Assembly (NCBI GenBank): GCA_026625625.1
Contig: CP113055.1
Span: forward strand, 3,579,001 to 3,643,000
Reading direction: 5' to 3'
DNA length: 64,000 nucleotides
Source of the DNA: Blastomonas sp. SL216
Lineage (GTDB): Bacteria > Pseudomonadota > Alphaproteobacteria > Sphingomonadales > Sphingomonadaceae
The translations under genes and the position numbers were made by a program. This document shows positions 19,349 through 27,657 of this stretch, piece after piece. Each line of letters starts with the position of its first letter. The first letter of the stretch is position 1. The notes below the pieces were generated by a model, which worked only from the letters and a program-made list of their open reading frames with translations, was not told where the DNA came from and did not search any database.

Positions 19349-20662
19349 ATGAGCGAGCGCGCGGCTGAGGCCGAAGATCCGGCGGTCGTGATCGATTCCG
19401 GCCCGATGTCGGGCTTTCAATGGTCGATCATTGCAACGATGGTCGGGCTGAATGCGCTCGATGGGTTCGATGTCATGTCGATCAGCTTTGCATCGCCCGG
19501 CATTTCGGCTGCCTGGGGCATCGACCGCGGCGTGCTGGGGCTTGTCCTGTCGATGGAGCTGGTCGGCATGGCGCTGGGCTCGCTGACGCTGGGCCGGCTG
19601 GCCGATACCGCCGGGCGGCGCAACACCATCTTGCTGTGCCTCGCGCTGATGACTGTCGGCATGCTCGGTGCAGCCAGTGCGGGCGGCGTTATAGCGCTCT
19701 CGGCCTGGCGCGTGCTGACCGGGCTCGGCATCGGCGGCATGCTCGCGGCGATCAATGCAGCCGCAGCAGAGGCGGCGAACGCGCGCTATCGGCCGCTGGC
19801 GGTGGTGGTGATGGCGGGCGGCTATCCGGTCGGCACGGTGCTGGGCGGGCTGGTGGCGACGCAGCTGCTGCAGCATTTCGAATGGCCGTCGGTGTTCCTG
19901 TTTGGCGCGGCCTGGTCTGCGCTGATGATCGCGGTGACATGGTGGCGCGTGCCGGAATCGATCGCGTTCCTAGCCAGCCGGCAGCCGCCCAATGCGCTTG
20001 AACGGATCAACCGCACGCTGAAGGCGATGGGCCACCGCACGGTGGCCAGCCTTGCGCAGCACCATGCGCAAACGGGGCGGGTGCCGCTGTCGCGGCTGTT
20101 CGCGCCCGAATGGCTCAAGGTGACGGCGGCGATGACGCTCGCCTATCTCGGCCATATCATGACCTTCTATTTCGTGATGAAATGGATCCCCAAGATCGTG
20201 GCCGATCTCGGCTATCCCCCGGCAGAGGCGGCAGGGGTACTGGTCTGGGCCAGTGTCGGCGGAGCATCGGGATCGCTGGTCCTGGGGCTGATGACGCTGC
20301 GCCTGCCGGTGCGTGGCCTGACCATCGCGGCCATGGCGCTTTCGTGCGTGCTGGTGGTCATTTTCGGCATGGGCCAGCCCGATCTTGCGCGCCTGTCGAT
20401 GGTCGCAGCGGCCGCCGGCTTCGTCACCAATGCCGGGGTTGTCGGCCTGTACGCCATTGTCGCCACGCGCTTTCCGGTCGCCCTGCGCGCATCGGCGACG
20501 GGCTTTGTCATCGGGGTGGGACGCGGCGGATCGGCGCTCGCCCCGGCGCTGGCCGGGCTGCTGTTTGCCGCCGGCTATGGTCTGCCGATGGTCGCCCTGC
20601 TGATGAGCCTGGGATCGGTGCTCGCCGCGCTCGCCCTGTTCATCGGTGACCGGCGCACCTAG
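19349..20662 (+). CDS. AAHS-family aromatic acid:H+ symporter (MFS)
   Basis: A 437-residue inner-membrane permease with 12 hydrophobic segments. The AAHS marker DGFDVMSISFASP lies in the first membrane segment, where the acidic residues are needed for transport in PcaK. The loop motif GRLADTAGRRNT follows. ATG 19349 is preceded by GAGAGG and starts just before the cytoplasmic tail; a frame from 19283 overlapping ferA is less likely. Transcribed with ferBA, it probably imports ferulate or other hydroxycinnamates. Confidence 0.88.
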   Translation: MSERAAEAEDPAVVIDSGPMSGFQWSIIATMVGLNALDGFDVMSISFASPGISAAWGIDRGVLGLVLSMELVGMALGSLTLGRLADTAGRRNTILLCLALMTVGMLGAASAGGVIALSAWRVLTGLGIGGMLAAINAAAAEAANARYRPLAVVVMAGGYPVGTVLGGLVATQLLQHFEWPSVFLFGAAWSALMIAVTWWRVPESIAFLASRQPPNALERINRTLKAMGHRTVASLAQHHAQTGRVPLSRLFAPEWLKVTAAMTLAYLGHIMTFYFVMKWIPKIVADLGYPPAEAAGVLVWASVGGASGSLVLGLMTLRLPVRGLTIAAMALSCVLVVIFGMGQPDLARLSMVAAAAGFVTNAGVVGLYAIVATRFPVALRASATGFVIGVGRGGSALAPALAGLLFAAGYGLPMVALLMSLGSVLAALALFIGDRRT

Positions 20663-21040
20663 CCGGCGACCCGCTACCCCAGCCCGTTTACGGCACGGCG
20701 CGCCGACATCCGAACCAACCGCACACCCCACAGGCCTTCCAAAGATATCGATCTTCGTTGCGGAGGTAGAAATCAGTATCCCTATTGGACTGGGATTCTC
20801 GGTGGCAAAGGCTGAGTGAATAATTCATCCGCCAGGGCCGCTGCACGATAATGTCGACACTGGATGCAAAACGCCCCGGCCAGCCGGGAGATATCCGGGA
20901 TTGCAACCGAATGGCAGTTCTTCGAGCTTGGCCGTTTTGCTGGCTTCTGCAGGCAGCTCTGTGGCGAGTCACCTTCCGAGACGCTCCGACGGGGCCGGGG
21001 CTGAAGCGACATGCAGCGCGTGTCGCCAAGACACAGGCAA
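20663..21040. other. non-coding gap between ferulate and hemicellulose loci
   Basis: About 380 bp between a plus-strand permease stop and a minus-strand esterase stop, that is, a convergent gap. No reading frame here resembles a protein and no U-tract terminator hairpin was found. GC is somewhat lower in 20740-20900. I see nothing else in it. Confidence 0.5.
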
Positions 21041-22990
21041 TCACGGCACTGTGATTTCGAACGGCGCTGCGGGCAGCCCTGCGGCGTCGAAAAGGTTGAC
21101 CACCGGGGTGTCGGACCAGGCATAGCGTACCCGCGTCACAGACTGGCCATCCGTAGGCAGCAGGACGGTGCGGCCAGATACCTGGCCCAGGGCATAGCGA
21201 CATGATCCGCCTTGCGCGCCGCACAGCTCGAAGCCGATCGCAACCGGGCTGTTGCGCGTCGTCAGATCACCCTCGACACCGACAAAGGTCAACAGCAGCT
21301 TGTCATCGGCCGTGCGCACAGCATTTGCGATGATTGGCCCGGTGGCGGGCCGGGCCGCACCATAGGCCAGCGTCTGCATCGCCCTGGAGAGGCGTCGCCC
21401 GACTTCGCGCTTCTGGCCCGGATGGATATCGAGCGGATCACCAAGATCTATTGCCAACGCTAGCGCAGATCGCCCGGTGTCCGCTTGTGTGGCTTGCCGC
21501 TGTTCCTCGCGAAGCTCGGCCCAACCGCTTTCGGAAGGGCTGGTGGAAGGCATCCCGAAGCCTGCGAGCTGAACAATCGCGAACGGCAGGTTGCTGAGGC
21601 CGAACTGTTGCCGCCAGCCAGCCATCATCGCCGTCAATCGACCGGCATATCCCGGCAGGCCGACATCGGATTCGCCCTGATACCAGGCCACGCCTTTCAG
21701 ACCGATGCGGCCCAGTGGCGCGATCATCGCGTTATAGATCGTGCCGGCCACAGCGGTATCCTCCCAGGGCGCGCGGGGTGGCCGCGCGGCCTTGCGCGTC
21801 TCGATGGCATAATCCCAGCCGTCGCCCAGTGCGATCACCGTGCCGTCTGCGAGCACCAGCTGCATCGCCTCGGCTGGTCCGGGCATGCCGCCGCGGCCAT
21901 AGCTGTCGTTGGCGTTGACCGTGATGACGTTGCGCCCCGCCTGCAGGGCTCCAGCCTTGAGCGCATAGATGCGGGGCTTGGCGGGATTGCCGCCGCTTCC
22001 TGCCGGCCTGCCGTTGACCCAGGTCTGGTCGGCATCATCGACTGGCCCGATCGCCAGCGTGGCAGACTGGCGCGCCTGGGCCGGGGTCAGGGTGAGTACG
22101 CGCCGGAACCAGACCATGCCGTTGAACGCTTTCAGCGCATCGACACCCCAGTCTTCCCAATAGCCGATGCGTGGCACCGGCTGCCAATCGAGCGCTGCAT
22201 CGGCCTGCCACGGTTCGCGGCCCGAGGCATCGCCGCTGGCCTTGCGCCACCAGGCTTCCCAGATGCTGCCCGCTTGCGCCGAAGCGGCGGCAGGATCGCG
22301 CGCATAGAGCTTGCGCAGTTCCGATGCTGCACCCAGCCCGGATGCGGTGAGCGCATCGTCGCCCATCCACGCGCTGATCCTGCTGCCGCCCCAGCTGCTG
22401 TGGATCGCGCCGATCGGAACATTCGCGCTGCGCCGCAGGTCCTGTGCCATGTAGAAGCAGGCTGCCGAAAACCCGCCCGCGGTCTGGGGCCCGGATCGTA
22501 GCCAGCCGGAGACCTTGCCCAGGTCGCGCGTCGGTGCGAGGGCCGTTTTGCGCTCGATCGAGAACAGCCGCAGCATGGGATCGTCGGAGGCGGCGATCTG
22601 ATTGTCGGCATCCTGCGCGCGCGCCACGGCCAGTTCCATGTTCGACTGGCCCGAACACAGGAAAACATCGCCGACCAGCACGTCGGTTGCGCTTGCGGTG
22701 CCGCTCGCCGTGGTGACCGTGAGACTGTACGGCCCGCCCGCCGCCATTGCGGGGAAGTCGAGATCGAACCGTCCTTCGTCGTCGGCGCGGGTACTGGCCT
22801 CCATCTGGCCCAAGCGGCCAGTGACGGCCTCACCGGGGGCGGTACGGCCGCGCACTGCGATGGGGTGTTCGCGTTGCAGCACCGCATGGTCGCCGAAGAC
22901 AGGGTCGAGCACCGGCTGCGCTATCGCGGGCAGCGCCGCCATGCCGCAGGCGATCAGCGCGGCGCAGGATCGCAAGGCAGATGCCCGCAT
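21041..22990 (-). CDS. secreted sialate-O-acetylesterase-like SGNH carbohydrate esterase
   Basis: A 649-residue exported esterase likely to remove acetyl groups from plant oligosaccharides. The signal peptide is residues 1-25 (MRASALRSCAALIACGMAAL). The SGNH domain is split. Block I, LCSGQSNMELA, has nucleophile Ser116; IGAIHSSWGGSRISAWMG follows; the Asp-x-His pair is in GDPLDIHPGQKREVG near residue 530. Between them, about residues 255-400, lies a jelly-roll like the GH2 sugar-binding domain (WFRRVLTLTPAQ, VNGRPAGSGG). This insertion is typical of the CE20/sialate esterase group. The gene starts inside the stop of the upstream GH43 gene (TGATG), so the two are translationally coupled. Confidence 0.85.
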   Translation of the reverse strand: MRASALRSCAALIACGMAALPAIAQPVLDPVFGDHAVLQREHPIAVRGRTAPGEAVTGRLGQMEASTRADDEGRFDLDFPAMAAGGPYSLTVTTASGTASATDVLVGDVFLCSGQSNMELAVARAQDADNQIAASDDPMLRLFSIERKTALAPTRDLGKVSGWLRSGPQTAGGFSAACFYMAQDLRRSANVPIGAIHSSWGGSRISAWMGDDALTASGLGAASELRKLYARDPAAASAQAGSIWEAWWRKASGDASGREPWQADAALDWQPVPRIGYWEDWGVDALKAFNGMVWFRRVLTLTPAQARQSATLAIGPVDDADQTWVNGRPAGSGGNPAKPRIYALKAGALQAGRNVITVNANDSYGRGGMPGPAEAMQLVLADGTVIALGDGWDYAIETRKAARPPRAPWEDTAVAGTIYNAMIAPLGRIGLKGVAWYQGESDVGLPGYAGRLTAMMAGWRQQFGLSNLPFAIVQLAGFGMPSTSPSESGWAELREEQRQATQADTGRSALALAIDLGDPLDIHPGQKREVGRRLSRAMQTLAYGAARPATGPIIANAVRTADDKLLLTFVGVEGDLTTRNSPVAIGFELCGAQGGSCRYALGQVSGRTVLLPTDGQSVTRVRYAWSDTPVVNLFDAAGLPAAPFEITVP

Positions 22991-24648
22991 CAGTGGCGTC
23001 CCACATAAGGGCCGATGACCGTGCCGGTGAAGCCGCGCGCCTCGCGGGTACTGAGGAAGCGCGCATCGAGATCAGACTTCAGCGTCTGCATCTTGCCGCC
23101 GACCGTGTAATCGAACGCCATCGTGCCACGATCGGCGCGGATCGTCAGCGTCACCGGACCGCTCGGGGTGACGGGGGCGGACGCCACCAAGGTGTCGCTA
23201 TCCGCCCGGTTGCGCGTGGTCAGTGCGACCATCGTCTTGCCGCCGATCCGGGTCAGCCCGAAGAACAGGAACGACTGGTCGCTCTGCATCGCTGCCAGCC
23301 CGGCGCGGTCACCGTCCTTGTCGGGATCGTAGTGCAGGACCGTCGAGACAGTCGCGACATGATGCTGCTGACGCCGGCCCCAGAACGCGGGGACGCCCTG
23401 CTGATCGCCCATCGCCGCGGCTGGCTCCATCACCAGCGCGCCGTTTTCCATCCGATGAAACGGAGACTTGGGCGTGCGCACGCCGATCCACTGCATCGCC
23501 AGCTTGGGCCCGTCGAAGCTGTCGACATAGCCGAAATCGCCCGACAATGGCGGGGCGCCGGGACGGTCTGCGGGCAGGGCAGGGCGCTTGGCAGTGAACG
23601 GAATGCGGTCGCCATCAGGCAGGATATGCGGCCAGCCGTGGCGCCAGGTGACGGGGAGCAGAAAGGTCTCGCGGCCGATATTGTAGAGATCATCACCATA
23701 GGGCCGGGTGGCAAGGAAGGTCGCCCACCAGTTGCCATCGGGCGTCTGCACGAACTTGGCGTGCCCCGCCGATGTCACCGGATTGGGTCGTGCGGGATCG
23801 AGCGTGCGCTGGCTGAGAATCGGATTGCCCTGATAGGGAACATAAGGGCCGCGCAGTTTGTCCGAGCGCAGCACGACCTCGCTGTGCTTGTCGCCGGTCC
23901 CGCCCTCGGCCGCGATCAGATAATAGAAGCCGTCTTTCTTGATAATGTGCGGCCCTTCGATCCAGATCGGCTTGGTGCGGATGTCGATGCCGCCGTTGAC
24001 CAATTGGGTGCTCTCGCCCACCATCTTGCCGCTGCGCCAGTCGAACTCCTGGATCCAGATCGCGCGGTGGCCGTCATAGCGCTTGGGCTCGTCGGGGGCG
24101 CGGTTGTTGATGATATAGGCCTTGTCGCCTTCCCAGTAGATCGATGGGTCGATCCCCTCGAACGGCAGCCAGACCGGGTCCGACCAGGGGCCTGCCGGGT
24201 CCTTGGCGGTGATGAAGAAATTGTCTTTGCACCGCACGCAGGTGTTGACGATGTAGAACGTGCCGTCGTGATACGAGATGTCCGGCGCGAACACCCCCTG
24301 CGACACCGGAAGCCCTGAAAAATCAAGCTGCTCCGGGCGATCTATTGCATTGCCGATCTGCTTCCATGTCACCAGATCGCGCGAGTGGAACACCGGCAGC
24401 CCGGGAAAATGGGTGAAGCTGGAGGTGACGAGATAATAATCGTCCCCCACCCGCGTGATCGACGGGTCAGGGTAATAGCCCGACAGCACAGGGTTGCGGT
24501 ATTCGTCGGCAGCGACGGTGACCCGTTCCTGCGCGCGGCCCTCATAGCGGAATTCATCGAATCGCGCAGGCGCGGCCTGGGCGTCTGCGGCGCCGAGACC
24601 CGCCAGCAGGAACGATGCCGCCGTACGGCGAAATGCGCGATATGCCAT
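22990..24648 (-). CDS. glycoside hydrolase family 43 beta-xylosidase/arabinofuranosidase with C-terminal beta-sandwich
   Basis: A 552-residue exported GH43 enzyme. Signal peptide: residues 1-26 (MAYRAFRRTAASFLLAGLGA). The five-bladed propeller carries the general-base Asp in GYYPDPSITRVGDDYY, the pKa-modulating Asp in EGIDPSIYWEGDK and the acid Glu in WIEGPHIIKKDGFYY. The last about 190 residues (from FGYVDSFDG) are the GH43 C-terminal sandwich that shapes the active site of beta-xylosidases. AAGGAG precedes ATG 24648; the frame extending to 24837 is rejected. It heads an operon with the acetylesterase and diverges from a GH2 gene. Xylosidase versus arabinofuranosidase cannot be told by eye. 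Confidence 0.88.
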   Translation of the reverse strand: MAYRAFRRTAASFLLAGLGAADAQAAPARFDEFRYEGRAQERVTVAADEYRNPVLSGYYPDPSITRVGDDYYLVTSSFTHFPGLPVFHSRDLVTWKQIGNAIDRPEQLDFSGLPVSQGVFAPDISYHDGTFYIVNTCVRCKDNFFITAKDPAGPWSDPVWLPFEGIDPSIYWEGDKAYIINNRAPDEPKRYDGHRAIWIQEFDWRSGKMVGESTQLVNGGIDIRTKPIWIEGPHIIKKDGFYYLIAAEGGTGDKHSEVVLRSDKLRGPYVPYQGNPILSQRTLDPARPNPVTSAGHAKFVQTPDGNWWATFLATRPYGDDLYNIGRETFLLPVTWRHGWPHILPDGDRIPFTAKRPALPADRPGAPPLSGDFGYVDSFDGPKLAMQWIGVRTPKSPFHRMENGALVMEPAAAMGDQQGVPAFWGRRQQHHVATVSTVLHYDPDKDGDRAGLAAMQSDQSFLFFGLTRIGGKTMVALTTRNRADSDTLVASAPVTPSGPVTLTIRADRGTMAFDYTVGGKMQTLKSDLDARFLSTREARGFTGTVIGPYVGRH

Positions 24649-24713
24649 CTGGCCCAGTCTCCTTCGATGCGTCGCTGCAGGACGTCTTGCCTTCTGACAT
24701 ACACAAAATAAAA

Positions 24714-24721
24714 ACTCAGAC
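24714..24721 (-). promoter_or_regulatory. GTCTGAGT promoter motif, copy 1
   Basis: ACTCAGAC on the plus strand (GTCTGAGT on the minus), embedded in an A/T-rich tract in the gap between the divergent GH43 and GH2 genes. The minus-strand context is TTTGTCTGAGTTTTTAT. The same octamer recurs upstream of three other units of this locus, and a variant upstream of a fifth. Confidence 0.6.
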
Positions 24722-24827
24722 AAATAGTTGATCGCAGCTGCGGGGCCGCTAGGATATGGGCAAGACGAACAGGAGGCGGCCGCTGTGGCGGACGGACCAG
24801 ATTCAGGACAGGCAGGGGAGTTTGGCA

Positions 24828-27551
24828 GTGTTGGCAATCACTTACGGCAAGACGGCGGACAGCCGCGCCGCCTGGCCGGGGCTCTCGGTGCTGATGATCC
24901 TGCTGCTGGTGCTGTCCGGTCCCGTTTTCGCGCAATCGGCGCCGCGTCAGCGCGAATCGATCAACAGCGGCTGGCGGTTCACCCTCGGCGACCCTGTCGG
25001 CGAGACCGCGGAACTGCGCTATGATGTCCGTCCGGCCTATGACGATGCTGGCGACGGCAAGGAAGCCGATGCCCGGCCCGAAGAGGCGGCAAAGGTTCGC
25101 CGGGACGGATCCGGCGTGCTCAAGCCCTGGATCCTGCCCACCGCCAATCCTTTCATCAAGGATCCCGCCAAAAGACATGTGGCGCCCGAGGGCAATCCCG
25201 GCGGCGATGTCGCCTATGTCCAGCCCGGGTTCGACGACAGCGGCTGGACGCTAGTCGATTTGCCGCACGACTGGGCGATCGCAGGACCCTTTCTCGCGCA
25301 AGGCCCCTATGGCGGCATGGGGCGGCTGAAAAGCTGGGGCGTGGGCTGGTACCGGCGCGCGATCGACATTCCCGCGAGCGACAAGGGCAAATCGATCTTC
25401 CTCGATGTCGATGGGGCGATGTCCTATGCCACCGTCTGGCTCAACGGGCAGATCGTTGGCGGCTGGCCCTATGGCTATAACAGCTGGCGGGTGGACCTCA
25501 CCAAACACATCGTCCCCGGTGGCCGCAACGTGCTGGCGATCCGGCTCGACAATCCGCCCGCCTCGGCGCGCTGGTACCCCGGCGGCGGCCTGTACCGCGA
25601 CATCTGGCTGACCAAGGCGCAGCCGGTGCGCGTGGCGCAATGGGGCAGTGCGGTGACGACGCATGATGTCTCGGCAGCGTTCGCCACGGTCAAGGTCGCG
25701 CTGGCGATCGACAATGCCGGGAGCGAGGGCGCATCGGTCAGCGCCGTGACCGAGATTTTCGCGCTCGATGCCTCGGGCAAGCGCAAGGGCCGCGCGGTCG
25801 CCCGCATCGATCATGCGCCGGGCGAAGCGCCGGCAGGTGGCAGCGTCAGACTGCAGGGTGACGCTGTTGTCCGCCAGCCGCAGCTATGGGGCCCGCCGCC
25901 CACGCAATCGCCCCACCTTTATCTCGCGGTGTCGACGATCCGGCACGGCGGCCGCGTCAGCGATGTCTACGAGACCCGCTTCGGCATCCGCGATGTCCGG
26001 TTCGATCCCACCCAAGGCCTCGTCGTCAACGGCGAGAGGCTGCGCATCCAGGGCGTGAACAACCACCATGACCTCGGCGCATTGGGCGCGGCGTTCAACC
26101 GCCGCGCGGCGCAGCGCCAGCTCGAGATCCTGCGCGACATGGGGGTGAACGCCATCCGCATGAGCCACAACCCGCCCGCGCCCGGGCTGCTCGACCTCAC
26201 CGACGCCATGGGCTTTCTGGTGATGGACGAGGTGTTCGACAGCTGGGAGCTGAAGAAGACCCCGCTCGATTTCCACCTGATCTTCCCCGAATGGCGCGAG
26301 GCCGACCTGCGATCGATGATCCGGCGCGACCGCAATCACCCGTCGGTCATCCTGTGGAGCGTCGGCAACGAGGTCGGCGAGCAGTATAGCGGCGAGGCGG
26401 GCGCCAGCCTGACCCGCGAGCTGGTCATGATCGCCAAGGACGAGGACCCCAGCCGGCTGACCACGCTGGCGATGAACTTTGCCAAGGCCGACATGCCGAT
26501 GCCGCGCGAGGCCGAGGTGATCAGCCTGAACTATCAGGGGGCCGGGATCCGCGGCATCATCGGGCAATATCCCGCCTTTCACGCGGCATTCCCCGACAAG
26601 GTGATCCTCAGCAGCGAAAGCGCCTCGGCGCTGTCGAGCCGGGGCGAATATCTCTTCCCGGTTGCGGGCGCGATCAGCGGTCCGGTGCGCCCCTATTCGG
26701 GCGGCGATCCGGTGACTCACCAGGTCAGCGCCTATGAGATGCACGCGGCCGATTTCGGCTCGTCGCCCGACCGGGTGTTCGCCAGCGACGATCAGCATCC
26801 TTATGTGGCGGGCGAGTTCGTGTGGACCGGGTTCGATTATCTCGGCGAGCCTACGCCTTATTATACCTCGCGCAGCTCGTATTCGGGGATCATCGATCTC
26901 GCCGGTTTCCCCAAGGATCGCTTCTGGCTGTATCAGGCGCGCTGGCGGCCCGACTTGAAGTTCGCGCACATCCTTCCGCACTGGACCTGGCCGGGGCGCG
27001 AGGGTCAGGTTACCCCGGTGCACGTGTTCAGCTCCGCCGACGAGGCCGAACTGTTCGTCAACGGCGTGTCGCAGGGCAAGATCAAGAAGCGCGACTATGA
27101 ATATCGTTTCCGCTGGGATTACGTGACCTACGCGCCGGGCGAAGTCCGGGTCGAGACCTGGAAGCAGGGCAAGCCCTGGGCGCAAGCCAGCGTTGCCACC
27201 ACCGGCGCTGCCGCAGCGCTTGCGCTGAAGCCCGATCGGGCGGTGATTGCAGGCGACGGCCAGGACCTGTCGTTTGTCACGCTGAGCGTGGTGGATGCGA
27301 AAGGTGCGATGGTGCGACCGGCGAAGGACCCGGTGCGCTTCAGCATCGAAGGGCCGGGCGAGATCGTCGCCACCGACAATGGCGATCCCACCGACATGAC
27401 CGCGTTCCCCTCGCACCAGCGCCAGGCGTTCAACGGGCTGGCGCTGGTGATCGTGCGCGGTCTTCCGGGGCAATCGGGCAGGGTGACGGTGCGCGCGGAA
27501 GCCGACGGGCTGGCCCCGGCAAGCGCTGTCATTACCGTGCAAAAGCCATGA
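24828..27551 (+). CDS. glycoside hydrolase family 2 beta-galactosidase-like enzyme
   Basis: A GH2 enzyme of about 907 residues. A hydrophobic export segment (SVLMILLLVLSGPVFAQ) precedes an N-terminal jelly roll (WTLVDLPHDWAIAGPF), an Ig-like domain and a TIM barrel. The acid/base Glu is in ILWSVGNEVGEQYSG and the nucleophile Glu probably in VAGEFVWTGFDYLGEPTPYY. A C-terminal DUF4982 and a further Ig-like domain follow. An odd hydrophilic insert (about residues 45-95) interrupts the first jelly roll. The start is uncertain: ATG 24756 lacks a spaced ribosome site, CTG 24783 follows AGGAGG, and GTG 24828 follows GGGGAG and gives a short signal peptide; I favour GTG. Substrate could be galactosyl or other side chains of hemicellulose. 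Confidence 0.82.
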   Translation: MLAITYGKTADSRAAWPGLSVLMILLLVLSGPVFAQSAPRQRESINSGWRFTLGDPVGETAELRYDVRPAYDDAGDGKEADARPEEAAKVRRDGSGVLKPWILPTANPFIKDPAKRHVAPEGNPGGDVAYVQPGFDDSGWTLVDLPHDWAIAGPFLAQGPYGGMGRLKSWGVGWYRRAIDIPASDKGKSIFLDVDGAMSYATVWLNGQIVGGWPYGYNSWRVDLTKHIVPGGRNVLAIRLDNPPASARWYPGGGLYRDIWLTKAQPVRVAQWGSAVTTHDVSAAFATVKVALAIDNAGSEGASVSAVTEIFALDASGKRKGRAVARIDHAPGEAPAGGSVRLQGDAVVRQPQLWGPPPTQSPHLYLAVSTIRHGGRVSDVYETRFGIRDVRFDPTQGLVVNGERLRIQGVNNHHDLGALGAAFNRRAAQRQLEILRDMGVNAIRMSHNPPAPGLLDLTDAMGFLVMDEVFDSWELKKTPLDFHLIFPEWREADLRSMIRRDRNHPSVILWSVGNEVGEQYSGEAGASLTRELVMIAKDEDPSRLTTLAMNFAKADMPMPREAEVISLNYQGAGIRGIIGQYPAFHAAFPDKVILSSESASALSSRGEYLFPVAGAISGPVRPYSGGDPVTHQVSAYEMHAADFGSSPDRVFASDDQHPYVAGEFVWTGFDYLGEPTPYYTSRSSYSGIIDLAGFPKDRFWLYQARWRPDLKFAHILPHWTWPGREGQVTPVHVFSSADEAELFVNGVSQGKIKKRDYEYRFRWDYVTYAPGEVRVETWKQGKPWAQASVATTGAAAALALKPDRAVIAGDGQDLSFVTLSVVDAKGAMVRPAKDPVRFSIEGPGEIVATDNGDPTDMTAFPSHQRQAFNGLALVIVRGLPGQSGRVTVRAEADGLAPASAVITVQKP

Positions 27552-27586
27552 CAACGCGGACCTGGACTTGCATCTTGCATCAGAAA

Positions 27587-27600
27587 TGGTAGCGCTAACT
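27587..27600. promoter_or_regulatory. LacI-type operator candidate, copy 1 (TGGTAGCGCTAACT)
   Basis: A near-palindrome around AGCGCT, matching TGRTASCGCTAYCA at 11 or more of 14 positions. It lies 57 bp upstream of the GH43 lipoprotein gene and overlaps the GTCTGAGT-type motif at 27598-27605 by three bases. The likely ligand is the LacI-family protein encoded at 52983-54056. Confidence 0.65.
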
Positions 27601-27605
27601 CAGAC
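27598..27605 (-). promoter_or_regulatory. GTCTGAGT promoter motif, copy 2
   Basis: ACTCAGAC on the plus strand, 52 bp upstream of the GH43 gene start, abutting and partly overlapping the LacI-type site. Here the flanks are GC-rich, unlike the other copies. Confidence 0.5.
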
Positions 27606-27657
27606 TCCGGGCGGCAGCGATCGATCCGGGCGGATATAAGGTAGAGGAGCAGTTGCG

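Noticed and set aside
20688-21224. A 178-codon minus frame in the gap after the aromatic acid carrier
   Set aside because: Composition is unlike a protein, it overlaps the end of the esterase gene and shows no family features.
24649-24837. N-terminal extension of the GH43 enzyme to 24837
   Set aside because: It would cross the divergent promoter and the regulatory motif, and bury the signal peptide; ATG 24648 has a good ribosome site.
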